From Motacilla alba alba (lineage: Eukaryota > Chordata > Aves > Passeriformes > Motacillidae), in the NCBI RefSeq assembly GCF_015832195.1, contig NC_052020.1, positions 61,321,888 through 61,385,887 of the forward strand: a DNA stretch of 64,000 bases, read 5' to 3'. Both the position numbers and the translations under genes were made by a program. Below the pieces are notes generated by a model. The model worked only from the letters and a program-made list of their open reading frames with translations, had not been told where the DNA came from and did not search any database. Shown piece after piece: positions 23,090-34,690 of the stretch. Positions within the stretch are counted from its first letter, which is position 1, and each line of letters begins with the position of its first letter.

Positions 23090-24125
23090 CTTTGGCATCC
23101 AGGACGTGCCATCAGCCCTGTGATATTCTACTTGTGGGGAGTTTTGACTGGCTGAGAGATGGGACCTCCGAGCTGCTTTTGATGATGTGGTTCGTTTTTG
23201 GTTTATTCTCTTATCTTCTGCACAGGCAGGAAGGGTGAGTTCAGCTCACATCTTCACTGCACGGCTCACAGGGTCACAGGACCCTCAGTCACAAGAGCTT
23301 TTAAGGAGTTATTGACCAATAAAACACTGATAACAAGGATATTTATGGTTTTAACCCGATCCTCAAATATTCCATCTCATGGAGCCATGCTGCAGGGTGA
23401 GCTTTCTTAGCCAATCCTGTCATGGCACACAAACCCACAGTGCTGCATTCTGAACTCCTTGTTCACCTCTGGAACTGCTTTTATTTCTCTATCTTAAGCT
23501 CTAAAACTCTAAACTTTCCTCTTCTTAACTTAAAGTGTCTCTGCTTTAAACTATAAATCCACTTCTAGCGCCTCAGTTTGGGAGCCTTTTCCAAGGGCTC
23601 ATATCAAACCCTGGGTTTAATTCTCATCTCTGGCTCTCAGGTCCCAAAGCTCTGAGAATTCCCTGCATTTCAGATTCACACAACCCCCATCAGGCAGGAG
23701 CAGGGTTCGGTTCCTGTCGGATTTCACCTTTTTCTGACCCAGAGATGGAGCGACTGAGAGGTGTTTTAAAAGCTTTTATTCCATTTTCAGTCTCACGAGA
23801 AGGGTGAGACAATGCAGATGTCATAATTCGTGCCACCACAATCAAAGTTAACTATTTCCTAATCATGATACATTATAAGGGCTTCTTGGCCTATCAGCTT
23901 TAGCCACAGCATGCTGTAGGTGCTTTAAAGCCAATAATCTAAAATTACCCCTCGTGGGTCCTACAGTGCATCTGTCATAGTTAGCTGGAAAAATCTGGTG
24001 ATTTGTGCAACCAGGATAAAAAAAGGACAAGAGGACAGAACCTTCGTGTGGCAACATTGCACTGAATTCCAGGAAAATCCTGTCCAGCGTCCCCGGATGG
24101 CCAAAGCCAACCCAGGACACCAAAA
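23090..24125 (-). mobile_element. LTR-element-like block (copy B)
   Basis: The 23,700-24,125 part pairs with 790-1,440. On the minus strand the block starts TGTCCTGGGTTGG (plus-strand end at 24,119) and contains GGAATAAAAGC, an LTR-like start and polyadenylation signal. The adjoining 23,090-23,700 part (CCAATAAAACACTG, AACTTTCCTC, AACTATAAATCC) looks like retroelement sequence, but I cannot prove it. No TSD was found. An 86-residue minus open frame shows no domain. Confidence 0.4.
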
Positions 24126-25388
24126 GCTCTTGGATTTCAGGAATCTGAGTCCACAGGTTTAACTGGGATCAATAAATTGGAGGAACTCTTAAACCCAAGT
24201 TTGGAAATCTCGTCTTAAAGAATAAATCAGGGAGGCTGGAGAAGAAAGGTTGGGTTTGAGCCCAAATAAATCTCTCCTGTGATGGATTTGTCCCAGAAAA
24301 CTCCACTGAGCAGCAGCCCCTTCACATGAATCAGTGTTAAAAATCTGGGATATTCCTTGGGTGCTTTGGGATCACTGGGGGGGTGGGAGAGGAGCAGAGC
24401 AGCCCCTGGGGCCCTGAAAACCCAGAAATTACAAATGTTCCTGAATTATCAACAGTTTCCAGCACAAATCCAAAGCACAGCCCCACACCATCAAAAAAAT
24501 CAAATTATTTAACTCCATCCCAGCCCAACCCAGCACAGATCCAAAGCACAGCCCCACATGAGCTAAAATTAAATTAATGTAGAGTTCTTTTCTATTTCCA
24601 ACTTTAAATTCAGATATTTGAGCTGTAAATTGCATTTCCCCACCTGTTCAACAACCTTCCACATCAAGGACCTTCAATATCAAAGCCTTTTAAATGTAAA
24701 ATACTCCTAAAATTTTAGTTCTCCCTTAAATATGGACCACAAGAAGCAGCAACCAAAAATATTTAACACATCAAGTGCAAAGCAAAGCAAATCCATCTCC
24801 AAATGTGAATTAAATTCATGCTTAGTGTTTGCACTGAACTTTCAGGTTCATTAGGAACAGAGCTTTGGGGGATTAAAAGAGAAATATTTTTAAAGCCCAG
24901 TCTTTTTAAAGAAATATTAAAAGAGAAATATTTTTAAAGCCCCGTCTGTTGCTTCTCACACTGACAGAAATAATTCCCCCCCTTAAAAAGAAAAACCTTT
25001 CCAGATGAAAGATGGAGCCAGAGATTGGGATTCACAGAATTAAAGGGCCTTAAACTCACTTCATTTGGTAGGAAAAACTCGAGTGGTTTTGATCAGAGAC
25101 AGGCAGAACTGGACTAAGATCTCCAAATTATTTTTTTTATAGAACCCGTAACGTTATTTTGAATTCCTCCTGATATGTGAGGATGATTTATTACAGCAGG
25201 CCATGAAAGGAGTGATAAATATAGAATAAATTCTATAAAAATACACATGAGCTGAAGGTTTGCTGTCTTGCAGACCACCACTATTTAACAACTGCTGAAT
25301 TCTGTATCTGCTCGTGCCCAATCTCCCTGACTGATCTCTCTTATTCTTCACTGCAGCTGCATAAAAAATGTCATTTAAAAAGCATTAA
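24126..25388. other. Single-copy, AT-rich; two small duplications
   Basis: No gene is seen. AATCCAAAGCACAGCCCCACA recurs in near-identical form about 70 bp apart (24,470 and 24,540), and a GAAATATTTTTAAAGCCC block is doubled at 24,880-24,945. Confidence 0.5.
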
Positions 25389-25950
25389 AGTGATAAAAAG
25401 TTTGATATTACTGGAAGTTCTTCAAGATGAAAAGGTTTCACTCCCAGCTAAGCCTGGATATTCTTAAAATTACTTTTTAAAAGGATAAAATAGTTCATTT
25501 TTGGAAGGAGGAAGCGCTTTGGGAGGATTTCCCCCCCACACACCTGGTACAAAATGAAACTGGGAGCGCCCAGCTCGGTGGAGCCCCTCAGGAACCATTT
25601 CCAGGTGGGTTTGGGGTGTCCCATTCCCGGGGTGCAGGAACATTCCCAGCCTGCCTGGGGCTGGAGGGGCTCCAGGAGAGCTGGAGAGGGACTGGGGACA
25701 AGGATGGAGGGACAGGACACAGGGAATGGCTCCCAGTGCCAGAGGGCAGCCATGGATGGGAGATTGGGAACTGGGAATTCCTGGCTGGGCTGGGATTGCC
25801 AGAGCAGCTGGGGCTGCCCCTGGATCCCTGGCAGTGCCCCAGGCCAGGCTGGACACTGGGACACCCTGGGACAGTGGGACGTGTCCCTGCCATGGCAGGG
25901 GTGGCTCTGGGTGGGGTTTGAGGTCCCTTCCAACCCAAACTGGATCTGGC
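25389..25950 (+). mobile_element. CR1 with upstream segment
   Basis: 25,389-25,620 is the same upstream segment seen inverted at 9,850-10,111. 25,620-25,950 is standard CR1 from GGGGCTCCAGGAGAGCTGG through GGACACTGGGACACCCTGGG to TTTGAGGTCCCTTCCAACCC. The sharp left edge, shared with the other copy, is at 25,389. The stretch from about 25,720 on is part of the inverted duplication with 34.4-35.2 kb. Confidence 0.85.
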
Positions 25951-26325
25951 TGAGGCCCTGCCGGCTCCACAGGCATCTCCTGAGGGAATTCCACCCCAGC
26001 TGGGCACCAAACCTGCCCCTCATGGGTTTAATGAGCAGAGCTAAACCAAGCTTAATTGGAAAGCACACCTAAGTGAGAGGGGAGGCACCCACACCCTGCC
26101 TCAGTTTCCCCATGTGAGGTCTTACAGTTGTTGGTGGGTGCTTGGAGACGCCTCTGAACCCTCAAATCCTGGAATGGTTTGGGTTGGACCAAAGGACCTT
26201 GAGGATCATCCACGGCAGGGACACCTCCCACTGTCCCAGGGTGTCCCAGTGTCCAGCCTGGCCTGGGGCACTGCCAGGGATGCAGGGGCAGCCCCAGCTG
26301 CTCTGGCAATCCCAGCCCAGCTAGG
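25720..26325 (+). repeat. Inverted duplication, arm 1
   Basis: This arm matches the reverse complement of about 34,505-35,130 at very high identity. It includes the non-CR1 core 25,950-26,160 (GGATCTGGCTGAGGCCCTGC, GCACCAAACCTGCCCCTCAT, CCTCAGTTTCCCCATGTGAG), where only a handful of bases differ. Layout: CR1(+), core, CR1(-). Similarity decays inside both CR1s. Confidence 0.88.
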
Positions 26326-26480
26326 AATTCCTTCCCAAGTTCCCCCCTAACCCCACCCTGGCAGTTTGAAGCCGTTCCCTGTGCCCTGCCCCTCGTTATC
26401 CCTCTGCCCATGGGAATCCTGCAGGGTCCCTGTCCCTCCCCTCCCTGTGCCAGGCCAGCTCTCCTGGGCGCCGCTGAGCA
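26162..26480 (-). mobile_element. CR1 3' fragment
   Basis: It begins TGGAATGGTTTGGGTTGGAC (reversed 3' end) and runs through CCAGCCTGGCCTGGGGCACTG to CCAGGCCAGCTCTCCTGG. After 26,325 the sequence is altered relative to the usual body. Confidence 0.88.
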
Positions 26481-27063
26481 CTGATCACCTGCACCCTCCA
26501 TCCCCAGCCCCAAAGCCCCCCAGGGAAATCAGGAATTCACTCTGGGTGCTCTTTCACGGATAAAAAAATTGGAATACGCGGGAGACAAAGCTCAGCTTTT
26601 CAAAGGTCAGGCCTTGAGAGGTTGTTGATTTTTGGCCGAGACATCGCGAGCTCCTGCTCAGGCAGTGAGGGCTGCAGGATCCTCGGCACCTCCAAAACAA
26701 AGTTGAATAAAGTTCAGCCCCTTTTCTAAAGAGCAAGAGGAGGCGGGAGTTTGCTGAAGCCTCCTGCTCTTTGTCCTTCATTATCGGCTTCCTGCCAGCC
26801 CGGGGAAGGCTTTGGGAATGTCAGAAAGGATTTCCAGGCATTCAAGCACCCTCTCTCTGCCTTCTGGGTGCCACCAAAGCACAGCAAACCTTCGCCTTCT
26901 CCTCCTCCTCCCTGCAAAAAGCTCCCCTGGCAAAGCAGGGCTGTGGCCCAGCCTGGGAAAGGGGGTTTAGGGAAAAAAAATCAGGATTATGTTACACACA
27001 GAGAAGTGGCCAGCTTCCCGAACCACCCGGGGCAGTGGAGTCACCCTCTGGATGGAAAAGCCC
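26481..27063. other. Single-copy; nothing recognised
   Basis: No repeat or coding feature is supported. Two 131-143 residue plus open frames overlap out of register and have no domain. Confidence 0.45.
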
Positions 27064-27260
27064 TCCAGCTCACCAAGGTCCCCATGTCCCCAGGTGTCAC
27101 ATCCACAGGGCTTCAAATCCCTCCAGGATGGGACTGCAGCCCTGCCCTGGGCAGCTGTGGGTGTGAGCAACCCCTTCCATGAGGGAATATCCCCAACATC
27201 CAACCTGAGCCTCCCTGGCTGCAGCTGGAGGCCGTTTCTGTCATCACCTGGTCTGCTTTC
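27064..27260 (-). mobile_element. CR1 fragment, second subfamily
   Basis: GGTGTCACATCCACAGGGCT, CCCTTCCATGAGGGAATATC and CCTGGCTGCAGCTGGAGGC are in reversed CR1 order. The blocks differ from the common copies in this window but resemble those at 31,789-32,147. Confidence 0.65.
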
Positions 27261-28826
27261 AAAGAGCGGATAAAGGGATTTTAGTCACCAAAGTAATTAA
27301 ATGAGTTACTCCTCGTGGCAGTTACAGCGTTGGCATTAATTACGGCAAAACCACTGCAAATATTCCTAAAGCTGCTGTTCCTAAACCCTTACCAGCAGCA
27401 AAATGAATTTATGGGGTGAAAAACACTGCAATGTCCAAAACTGAAGGAAAAAACCCTAAGAATTGGCAAAGCTGGGTCCAATTCCTGCTGAAATAAGGGA
27501 GATGAATTTAGGATTCACATGAAGTCCCAATATCTACTGTGGGGCCACCAGAGCTGGTTTGGCAGCAGGTTATTAAATCCCACGGGAATTCCAGCTGGCT
27601 TTGGCACTCTGGGTTCCCTGCAGCACCAGGAAAAAAAGTTTCCAGGAAGGTGTGAACAACACCTGGAGGTTCCTGGGGGGGTGAAATGGTCCAAGGCAAG
27701 AGAAATGGGGAAAATAAAGAGAATTTTGGCACATCCAACTTCAGGGTTAAGGTACAGGATAAGGTACAGGGAACCCAGGATTCTCCTGTGCGTGCTCAGT
27801 CCCAGAACATTCCCAGAATAAGAAGAGGTATCCCCACACCTCCCTCCTGCTGCCTGGAGGTACAGCAGGCTTAGGTGATGTGGGATCATTTCCCAGGCGA
27901 TAAATGTAGAATTCCATGGAATCTCTTCACCACAAAACCATCACCTTTGGGATTTCCACACAAATTTTTCCAGTCCCAGTTCCCTGAGAGAACTTCCCGG
28001 AGTCTCCTGCTGCTGGACAGAAATCCCCAAGGTGGGGAAAAGGCAATGAAACTGTTGGGGAAGCAAAAAAAAAAAACTGGGAAAGGCAGGGAAAAACTCA
28101 GTGCAGCTCATGGAAACACAGAGAAACCCAGGGAAAATGGGCTGGGGGATCTCAGGTGTGGGGAAAATGATAATTCCAATGAAAATGTGGGAATACAAAA
28201 CATTCAGATCACACCAAGCTGGTACAAGTCGCTCCTCGCTGATGTTTTCTCTTGTCACTATTTGACACCCCCCTGAACTCCAATATTACAGGATTGTTAG
28301 CATTAGAAAAGGATCATTTTGGAGGCTCCTTCCCATCAGGCAGCGATGTAATTTTTCCTTATCTTCCAAGACAGCCGAGCCCAGGAAATACAATTACCCA
28401 AATTTATGTTCACTGGAGTGTGAAGAAAGAAGTCATAAACTGAATATTGTATTTATCCCTTTGCTTTTAGCAGTTATTAAAATGCACCAGTGACTTCATG
28501 ACTCTTCCTTTTGAAGCGTTCTTGGCTGGAATTCGTTTTGACTTTGATTTCCTGCTTGTTTACAAAGCTTTTCCCACCTCTTCGAATTCCAGAGGCTCCC
28601 AGCCATAACAAAGAGCTTTTTCTTCTCCTTGATAACAGCCCTGCACCAGTTGTTGGGGAATTGTTTGCTGCTGAGGTGGGAAAAGCTGCAATTTCCCCGG
28701 AGCTGCTGTTGGTTCTGCTCATTCCATGCCCCAAAGAAACAGTTTTATTAAATAAAATATAATTTTTTTATTTAATATAAAATTTTATTTAATAAAATAT
28801 GGTTTTTAATAGAAAATACATGGAGC
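27261..28826. other. Single-copy; AT palindrome at 28.75 kb
   Basis: No gene is seen. At about 28,745-28,800 an AT-only stretch reads TTTATTTAATATAAAATTTT, a near-perfect palindromic patch. An A11 run lies near 28,066. Confidence 0.45.
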
Positions 28827-28963
28827 TGCTGGAACGAAACCAGGGGATGATCCAAGGGGTGGAGCACTCTGCTGTGGGAAAGGCTGGGACAGTTGGGGTT
28901 GTCCATTTTGGCAGCTGGATGGAACTGGATGAACTTTAAGGTCCCTTCCAGCCCAAATTTGGC
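28827..28963 (+). mobile_element. CR1 with internal deletion
   Basis: The body block GGGGATGATCCAAGGGGTGG...GGGAAAGGCTGGGACAG passes straight into the terminal block GAACTTTAAGGTCCCTTCC. The roughly 270 bp present in full copies between these two blocks (see 29,129-29,545) is missing. Confidence 0.8.
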
Positions 28964-29124
28964 AGGATCCACCAGATCTATTCATAGAGGAGGATCCAAA
29001 GCAGCTGAGTCCTGCTGGAGCAGGGGGAAATCAGGAATGTGCCACCCTGGAGGAGCTGGGGACAGAGGGGCCTCAATCAGCTCAAACCTCAGCCAGAACC
29101 GAGCCACCAAAACCTCCAGGGAAT

Positions 29125-29545
29125 TCCATGGAGCTGCTGGAGCAAATCCAGGGGATGATCCAAGGGATGGAGCACGGCTGTGGGAAAGGCTGGGAGAGCT
29201 GGGATTGTCCAGCCTGGAAAAGAGACCAGGAGTGACCTCAGGGTGCCCTGGCAGGGCCTGAAGGGGCTCCAGGAGACCCGGAGAGGGACTGGGGACAAGG
29301 ATGGAGGGACAGGAGCCAGGGAATGGCTGCCAGTGCCAGAGGGCAGGGATGGGTGGGAGATTGGGAATTGGGAATTCCTGGCTGGGCTGGGATTGCCAGA
29401 GCAGCTGGGGCTGCCCCTGGATCCCTGGCAGTGCCCAAGGCCAGGCTGGACACTGGGACACCCTGGGACAGTGGGAGGGGTCCCTGCCATGGATGGATTT
29501 AAGGTCCCTCCCAAGCCAAGCCATGCCAGGATTCTGTGATTTCCA
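29125..29545 (+). mobile_element. CR1 3' fragment
   Basis: It starts at the same body block as the preceding copy (TGGAGCTGCTGGAGCAAATC) and runs in full to GGTCCCTCCCAAGCC. Two plus-strand CR1s therefore lie about 160 bp apart in tandem. Open frames of 119-241 residues across it are CR1-derived. Confidence 0.9.
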
Positions 29546-29904
29546 CACCAAAACATCCCTGAATGGGTCTCAATACTGGGATGTTCTGCCCAGGGAGGTG
29601 GTGGAAAAGAGCCTCTGGCACAGCACAGGGAGCTTTTCCTCCCTCTGGATTGGAGGGGAGTGGTGAAAGAGAGGATTTCCAAGGATTCCAGACCCCCAGA
29701 CAGGCAGGAGCTGCTCCCAGGGGAGCACAGATCCCAGCAGAGCCGCTGGGAGTGCCCAGGGCTTGGATGGAAATGGGAGGTGCTGGCTGGGACAGGCAAA
29801 TCTGAATTTCCCATCTATATTTCTCACTTCCTAAAAGCAAAAGGCTTGGTTATTAATAAAAAGCCTGGAGCTGTAGTGATGCCTTTTCTCAATCCTTTTT
29901 AAAT
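29546..29904. other. Single-copy; weak CR1-like block
   Basis: CTGCCCAGGGAGGTGGTGGA at about 29,588 resembles a CR1 3' block, but the flanks do not extend the match. Nothing else is recognised. Confidence 0.4.
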
Positions 29905-30200
29905 CCCAGCATTTGGCTTGGGAAGGGACCTCAAATCCCATTCCCAGCCCTTTTCCATGGCAGGGACATCTCCCACTGTCCCAGGGTGTCCCAGTGTCCA
30001 GCCTGGCCTGGGGCACTGCCAGGGATCCAGGGGCAGCCCCAGCTGCTCTGGCAATCCCAGCCCAGCCAGGAATTCCCAGTTCCCAATCTCCCACCCATCC
30101 CCGCCCCCTGGCAGTTTGAACATCCGTCAGGGCCTCACCACCCTAAAAATCAATTTCTTTCCGATATCCCAGCCAAAATTCCCTTCCTGTCCTATTTACG
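29905..30200 (-). mobile_element. CR1 fragment, composite
   Basis: The reversed 3' part (TTTGGCTTGGGAAGGGACC...CCAGCCTGGCCTGGGGCACTG) is followed by AGGGCCTCACCACCCTAAAA and ATTTCTTTCCGATATCCCAG. The latter is the CR1 block absent from most copies in this window. Confidence 0.8.
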
Positions 30201-31651
30201 GCCCCCAGTCTCACTTCCATCCCAACGTCCACCTGGAAATACCCAAAATAATCCACAGAACCTCTACTGAGCTTATCACGGATGTGCAAACCTGAGATCT
30301 GGAGGTGACCAAACCCTCCAGGGGGTGACATAGAATTCCTGGATGTTCCTTTTGGTCCCATCATCCCCCCGAGAGCAGCAGTTCCTCTCCCAGCTCCCTC
30401 CTGGCCCTGCCAGGTTTTGCAGGGCAGGGATGAGGAGGTTAAAGTCACCTCCAGCAATGAGGACCTCAGGTAAATATTGCTTTTAAAAAGTCATTTCCAG
30501 GGGAGACATCACCCAGCAAAATGAATAAAATAAATGAAACAAAGCTCCTCATTGCAGGAACGGGCTGGAAGGGGGAGAATGAGGGAACAGACTCTGAAAT
30601 TCAGAGTTTAGCCCCAGCACATCAATTCTCCTCAAGTTCTCCTCGCATTCCAGGAGGTTTTAACAGCAGAATTTCTCTTCCAACACTCATTCCCTGCATT
30701 AAAGGCTTTTTGTGCTGCAATAGTTGGGTTTTGCTTAAATAATTCTTAAATAGAGCCTTTGAACTTGAGCAAGCCTGGAAGTCCACCCAGTCTCTCCATT
30801 CCAGGAGTCCTCGGAGAGCTCGTTCTCCTCTCAGAGATTCAGGAAACGGTGATTTCAGCATTGTGAGATAAGCAATTAATTCCCCAATTAATCAAAATAT
30901 TTGGTATGCAGCTGGGTTCTTATTTGAATAAGCAATTATCCTAAAGTCCTTTGATTCCAAATTAGCACAAAAAACCATCCTGGCACGGAGAAATTGTTCC
31001 TGAAGTGTTTGTTTGGATACAGACTGTGGATGTGCAGAACGGGAGCACAGCCACGGGACGGAGTCTATGAAGCAGGTGGAGAACTTTCCAAATTCCCTCT
31101 GCAGGTTCCCAGGGGAAATGTTCCATCCCTTTCCTCAAAGGCTCTGGGAAAAACACCCACCTGGACGGAATCAGCTGCTGGAGCAGGGCTGCAGCACCTG
31201 GGGAAGGAGCTCCCACTGGATGCTGCTTTTCAATAAAAACCACAATGAAAGAAATCCCCCCGCGAGAGAATTCCCCCCCAGGGGAACAGAGACTGGAAAA
31301 TGGGATCCCAGGCTGGTTTGGGACATTTCTAGGGGATGAAAGGGAATATGGGAGTGGATGAGACCCTTCCAGGCACCCTGGAGCTGTCACTGCTGGTCCC
31401 AGAGCTCTGTCCCAGCACCCCAGCAAATCCATCCCCAGCCCCAGGGATGTTCCCAAGCCCTCCTGAGGGAGATGAGCCCTCTCTAAACAACAGAGCAGTT
31501 AAAAATCTCTGGTTTAAATTGGCTCCTCTTGGTTTGTTCCTCACTGCTGGGAGATGCTGGGACAGCCCAGGCAGCACCTCAGGGATTCCCCAAAAATTCC
31601 AGCCCCATCCAGGTGATGGAGCCACACAGGCAGCAGAGAGGGATGGCTGGG
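30201..31651. other. Single-copy; nothing recognised
   Basis: No repeat or exon is supported. 30,860-30,960 is AT-rich with several AATTAAT/TTAAT words. Confidence 0.45.
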
Positions 31652-32410
31652 TACCATAGAATCAGAGGATGGGTGGGAAGGACCTTAAATCCGCCCTCAT
31701 CCCACCCCTGCCATGGCAGGGACACCTCCCATTGTCCCAGGCTGCTCCAGCCCCAGTGTCCAGCCTGGCCTGGGGCACTGCCAGGGATTTCACAGCATGA
31801 CCAGGGTGGAAGAGACCTCCAAGACCATCGAGTCCAGCCCAGCCCCAACAGCTCAGCTCAGCCCTGGCCCCCAGTGCCACATCCAGGCTTTGTGAACACC
31901 CCCAGGGATGGGGACTGCACCACCTCCCCGGGCAGAACATTCCAGAGCTTTATCACCCTTCCTGGAAAAACCTTTTCCTGCTCTCCAGCCTGAATTTCCC
32001 TTGGTGCAGCTGGAGGCTGTGTGCTCTGGCTGTGTCAGTGCCTGCAGACAGAGCCCAGCCCAGCTGAGCACAGGCACCTTTCAGGAGCTGGGAGAGTGCT
32101 GAGGGCAGCCCTGAGTCTCCTTTGCTCCAGGCTGAGCACCCCCAGCTCCAGGGATCCAGGGGCAGCCCCAGCTGCTCTGGCAATCCCAGCCCAGCCAGGA
32201 ATTCCCAATCTCCCATCCATGGCTGCCCTCTGGCACTGGCAGCCATTCCCTGTGTCCTGTCCCTCCATCCTTGTCCCCAGTCCCTCTCCAGCTCTCCTGG
32301 AGTTCCTCCAGGCCACACTGAGGTCACCCCAAATTTTCTCCTCTCCAGCTGGACAATGCCAGCTGTCCCAGCCTTTCCCACAGCAGAGCGGCTCCATCCC
32401 TGGGATCATT
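31652..32410 (-). mobile_element. CR1, interrupted by a second CR1
   Basis: The outer copy reads 31,652-31,788, from AATCAGAGGATGGGTGGGAA to GGGGCACTGCCAGGGAT. It resumes at 32,156 with CCAGGGGCAGCCCCAGCTGC and continues to the ATGGAGC-type body block at about 32,390. Removing 31,789-32,155 restores the same order as in uninterrupted copies. A 22-bp repeat (CCCTGGGATCATTTCC...) is triplicated at its far end (32,398-32,462). Confidence 0.92.
31789..32147 (-). mobile_element. Nested CR1 (second subfamily), 8-bp TSD
   Basis: The insert reads TTCACAGCATGACCAGGGTG...GCACCCCCAGCT. It is flanked by CCAGGGAT at 31,781-31,788 and 32,148-32,155. In the outer CR1 this 8-mer occurs once, so it is a target-site duplication. 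The reversed 3' end of the insert (GTGGAAGAGACCTCCAAGAC) lies at the left edge, so the insertion is in minus orientation. It is 5'-truncated, about 360 bp. It must be younger than the outer copy. Confidence 0.92.
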
Positions 32411-33705
32411 TCCATCCATCCCTGGGATCATTTCCATCCATCCCTGGGATCATTTCCATCCCTTGGATCCTCTCCCTGCTCTGCAGCACCAAACTCTGAC
32501 CACACACATCATCCCTCTGCTTTTACCCCTTCCCTCTCTTCCTCTCCCTGATCCCAATCAACACTCAAATGATTTCTAATCACAGCCCAGGGCTCAAGGT
32601 AAAGCCTCAGGCAAAGCAAGAATTTTGAGTGAGAAGAAGAAATGAAATAACTGGCTTCCAACTGTGCCTTTTATAACAACTCTGACCGAGGAAAAGGAGA
32701 CCAAACAATTTTACAGCTTCCTCCAGACATCAGAAGCTGCTTCTTGACCTGATGCAAATCATTTTTCAATCCTACAAGGTCCCAGTGATAAACAAAGCCG
32801 TGGAGCACGCCCTGGTCCCACTGCCCATCTCCCTCTGCAATTAATGCTTTTGATTCCACCCAAACAGAGCTGGATGAGAATCGACTTCTCTCAATTCCAG
32901 TCTTCACTAATATTTCATTTTTTTACAACTCACATCCCATTTGACTTAAATTGGGGTTGTCAATGCCTGCTGCCAGCCCGGGGAGCTGCTCACCATCCCA
33001 ATGAGCTCATTTGGAGAGGCAGAGCTGGGGCTGGGCAGGCTCTGACGAGCTCGGGGTCAGCAAAGGGGAGAGCGGAGTCTCAGCCATGCCTGGCTCAGTG
33101 AATGAAGCTCAGCTCTGCCTCCTGAATCCTAAACAGAGATTACAAACTGCAAAGGCAGGGAAACTCTGATTGTTTTCAATCTTTAAACCCCAGGAAAAGG
33201 TCAGCGAGGTAATTGCTGCAGGAAGAGATCACAGGTCAGGAGAAATTTTTTTTTTTTTTTGTGCTTGATATAATCAGGGTGCCAGGAAAAGAGTTTGCAG
33301 TGGGAGGAATTAAAGAGAGCGTTTAATTCTGTCTCTGATTCACAGAAAATACTACAGAGATGGAAATTCTGGTTGTGAAAAGCACCTGCCAACCTTTCTG
33401 GGCCTCATTCATGGAGGAGCAGAAAGTGTCCCAATCCTGTGGTGGGAAAATCAGCATTGGAGGAGATTCCCAGGCAGAGCTTTTCCTTTTCCTTGTCTTT
33501 AATTTTCCTTTTCCTTTTGCCTTCATTTCATTTCCTTTGGGATTTTGGGATGTTCTGGTCCACACCTGGTGCCAGCTGCTCACACAGGATAAACCCAACC
33601 ACAGGGGAGCAGAAGCTGAGTGCAGCAGGAGGGTTTCAAGCTGGAAAAGCCCCAGGGCTGGCAGTGAAACTCAACTGCTGACCAGGCTGGAACTGATCTG
33701 GGCTG
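32411..33705. other. Single-copy; nothing recognised
   Basis: No gene is supported. A T15 run lies at 33,246-33,260. The 22-bp triplication continues to 32,462. Confidence 0.45.
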
Positions 33706-33800
33706 AAGGAGATTTCCTTTAAGGTCCCTTCCAGCCCAGACCCATCCAGTTCTGTGGTTCCTCCTAAAACATTCCATGATTCCCCCACTGACAGGAGCAA
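33706..33800 (+). mobile_element. CR1 3' end with shared flank
   Basis: CTTTAAGGTCCCTTCCAGCC marks a plus-strand CR1 end. The following AAAACATTCCATGATTCCCC and CACTGACAGGAGCA recur at 35,268-35,305 after another CR1 end. Either the shared piece belongs to the element tail or the two sites are duplicated. Confidence 0.65.
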
Positions 33801-34309
33801 AGACATTTAAGAAATTAAAAAGACATTTAAGAAATCCCGGGATGTACCAGCAGGCCAAAGCCAGAGCTCACAACAAATGGAAACTGGTGAGGGGAAAAAA
33901 AGTGACTGCTCAGGTTCCAGGGGCTGCCTGAAAACAGGACCTTGGTTTTAATGGACCCGTGGCATTTTTACTTGTTTCTTTTCGTGAGCTGCAGTTTAGT
34001 TCCACGGCAATCTAATTTTGTGCCCGGGAAGGTGGAGAAGGAAAGACATTAGGAGGGGCTGAGATTATTTAACAAAAGCAGGTGAGAACAACTCCAGCAA
34101 GAGCAAACAACACCCTGAGAGGGAGAAAATCCTGGACAGTCCCCAAAATTCCCAGCATGAGGCAGGGCCTGAGGGAAGAGAAAAACAAAGGGAAAAACAC
34201 CAATAAAAACATATTTGGCAGGTGGGGAAACAAAGGTCCAAGGAGTATTCCACACTCTCAGGAGGGGCTGGAACAGGACTCCAGAGTGTCCTGGCTGGAG
34301 CTGGGAAAC
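33801..34309. other. Single-copy; nothing recognised
   Basis: No repeat or coding feature supported. Confidence 0.45.
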
Positions 34310-34690
34310 CACTGAGGCAAGGCTGGGAGGGCTGGGAAGGCTCCCCTGGAGAGGAGAAGGCTCCAGGCAGAGCTCAGAGCCCCTGGCAGGGCCTGAAGGG
34401 GCTCCAGGAGAGCTGCAGAGGGACTGGGGACAAGGATGGAGGGACAGGAGCCAGGGAATGGCTCCCAGTGCCAGAGGGCAGGGATGGATGGGAGATTGGG
34501 AACTGGGAATTCCTGGCTGGGCTGGGATTGCCAGAGCAGCTGGGGCTGCCCCTGGATCCCTGGCAGTGCCCAAGGCCAGGCTGGACACTGGGACACCCTG
34601 GGACAGTGGGAGGTGTCCCTGCCATGGATGATCCTCAAGATCCCTTGGTCCAACCCAAACCATTCCAGGATTTGAGGGTTCAGAGGCGTC
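34310..34690 (+). mobile_element. CR1 3' fragment
   Basis: GGAGAGGAGAAGGCTCCAGG starts the common body. The order then follows the full-length 3' consensus of this window to AACCCAAACCATTCCAGG. The 34,505-34,690 part belongs to arm 2 of the inverted duplication. Confidence 0.9.

Noticed and set aside
26098..26125. CCTCAGTTTCCCCATGTGAG and the similar GGGGAAACTGAGGCAGG at 34.7 and 21.77 kb as MIR-type SINE cores
   Set aside because: Only about 20 bp match the remembered MIR pattern, and two of the sites are the same inverted duplication.
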